Assembly (NCBI GenBank): GCA_016763895.1
Contig: JAESSV010000120.1
Span: 1-6,936 of the forward strand
DNA from: Magnetovibrio sp.
Lineage (GTDB): Bacteria; Pseudomonadota; Alphaproteobacteria; Rhodospirillales; Magnetovibrionaceae
DNA length: 6,936 bases
Direction: 5' to 3'
Shown here: in pieces, positions 6,193 through 6,936 of the stretch
How the letters are laid out: every line of letters starts with the position of its first letter
Numbering within the stretch: the stretch's first letter is position 1
Notes under the pieces: model-generated
What the model was told of the DNA's origin: nothing
Databases searched by the model: none
Seen by the model: only the letters and a program-made list of their open reading frames with translations
Position numbers and translations under genes: made by a program

Positions 6193-6936
6193 CTAAGGCT
6201 TGAGCTTATAACCCGTGTCAAACATCTTCCAACAGATGGTCCAAAGCACCAAATCCATGCCGCCAACGGCGAGCATTCCATTTAGGATGGGCGCGTCCGA
6301 TTGACCGATAAAACCATAACGAAAGCCGTCGATCATATAAAAGAACGGATTGGACAGGGCAATGTTTTGGGCCAGTTCCGGCAGGCGGTGGATGGAATAA
6401 AAAGTCCCCGACAGAAACGATAAAGGGGTCACGATAAAATTGGTTAGACCCGCAATGTGGTCAAATTTTTCGGACCAAATGCCACCGATAATGCCCAACA
6501 ACGACATCATCAAGGATGCCCCGATGGCATGAAACATGATGAGGGGCAGGCTGTGCACTTTCATCGGCACCACAAAAGCCACCGCGATGCCCACGGCGGT
6601 TCCCACCACCAAGCCCCGGGTGGCACCGCCAAGGGCGATGCCCAAGGTCAATTCGTGCGAACTCAACGGCGGCATCAACGTATCAACGATGTTGCCTTGA
6701 ACCTTTGAAATCATCATCGAACTGGAGGTATTGGCAAACGCGTTTTGGGTCATGGCCATCATGATAAGCCCCGGCGCCAGAAATTCCATAAAAGGCACGC
6801 CGCCAACCACGTTCACGTCCCGTCCCATGGCCAGAACGAATACCGATAAAAACAACATCGATGTCACAATGGGACCGATGATGGTTTGGGTGTAGACTTT
6901 TAAAAAGCGGTGAACCTCGCGCATGTACAAGGTGTA
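6193..6936 (-). CDS. ABC-2 type export permease, YadH/NodJ-like (5' end outside window)
   Basis: Integral-membrane half of an ABC-2 exporter; it would need a separate ATPase subunit, which is not in the window and probably lies just upstream. About 247 residues are visible. The REVHRFLKVYTQT block near the N-terminus, the FLAPGLIMMAMTQNAFAN stretch, the GGATRGLVVG segment and NPFFYMIDGFRYGF near the C-terminus recall E. coli YadH and the NodJ group. Several hydrophobic membrane segments are evident. The frame is open through position 6936. A TTG at 6930 or ATG at 6924 could start it, but YadH-type proteins carry about ten more residues before this point, so the true start is probably outside. 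The substrate cannot be deduced. It ends 138 bp before the argD start codon. Confidence 0.88.
   Translation of the reverse strand, partial: YTLYMREVHRFLKVYTQTIIGPIVTSMLFLSVFVLAMGRDVNVVGGVPFMEFLAPGLIMMAMTQNAFANTSSSMMISKVQGNIVDTLMPPLSSHELTLGIALGGATRGLVVGTAVGIAVAFVVPMKVHSLPLIMFHAIGASLMMSLLGIIGGIWSEKFDHIAGLTNFIVTPLSFLSGTFYSIHRLPELAQNIALSNPFFYMIDGFRYGFIGQSDAPILNGMLAVGGMDLVLWTICWKMFDTGYKLKP

Overview
The window looks like an ordinary stretch of alphaproteobacterial chromosome, moderately GC-rich and probably from a Rhodospirillales-like organism. This rests on protein character (an ArgD, ArgF and Hsp33 run; a TrkH with a classical C-terminus), not on a marker gene, so the taxonomic call is inference. 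There are seven protein-coding genes (one cut by the right edge), no RNA genes and no CRISPR array.

Left part: positions 1-211 hold no gene I can support, but they contain three tandem degenerate 22-bp repeats (122-187) just upstream of trkH. These may be operators or the end of an insertion sequence. On the plus strand follow a complete TrkH potassium-uptake subunit (212-1666) and, 6 bp later, a nickel/cobalt-type permease with a very histidine-rich cytoplasmic loop (1673-2401). The two read as one transcription unit.

Middle and right: a minus-strand operon runs argD (6054-4885), argF (4852-3941), hslO/Hsp33 (3935-3018) and a small lipoprotein of unknown role (3025-2408). Gaps are 32 and 5 bp, followed by an 8-bp overlap. 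It makes ornithine from N-acetylornithine and carbamoylates it to citrulline, and also encodes a redox-activated chaperone and an envelope lipoprotein. The lipoprotein gene ends 6 bp from the convergent permease gene.

Upstream of argD, a near-consensus sigma70-type promoter (TTGACA, 17 bp, CATAAT) is followed almost at once by a perfect 9-bp-stem hairpin and a T-rich tract. The hairpin lies inside the predicted argD leader, which makes this the most interesting regulatory structure here. Further right is the 3' part of an ABC-2 (YadH/NodJ-like) export permease on the same strand, whose ATPase partner is not in the window.

I see no new multi-gene system. The points worth following up are the argD leader hairpin, the 22-bp repeats, the unrecognised lipoprotein translationally coupled to hslO, and two separate in-frame 12-bp tandem duplications (in hslO and in the metal permease gene).
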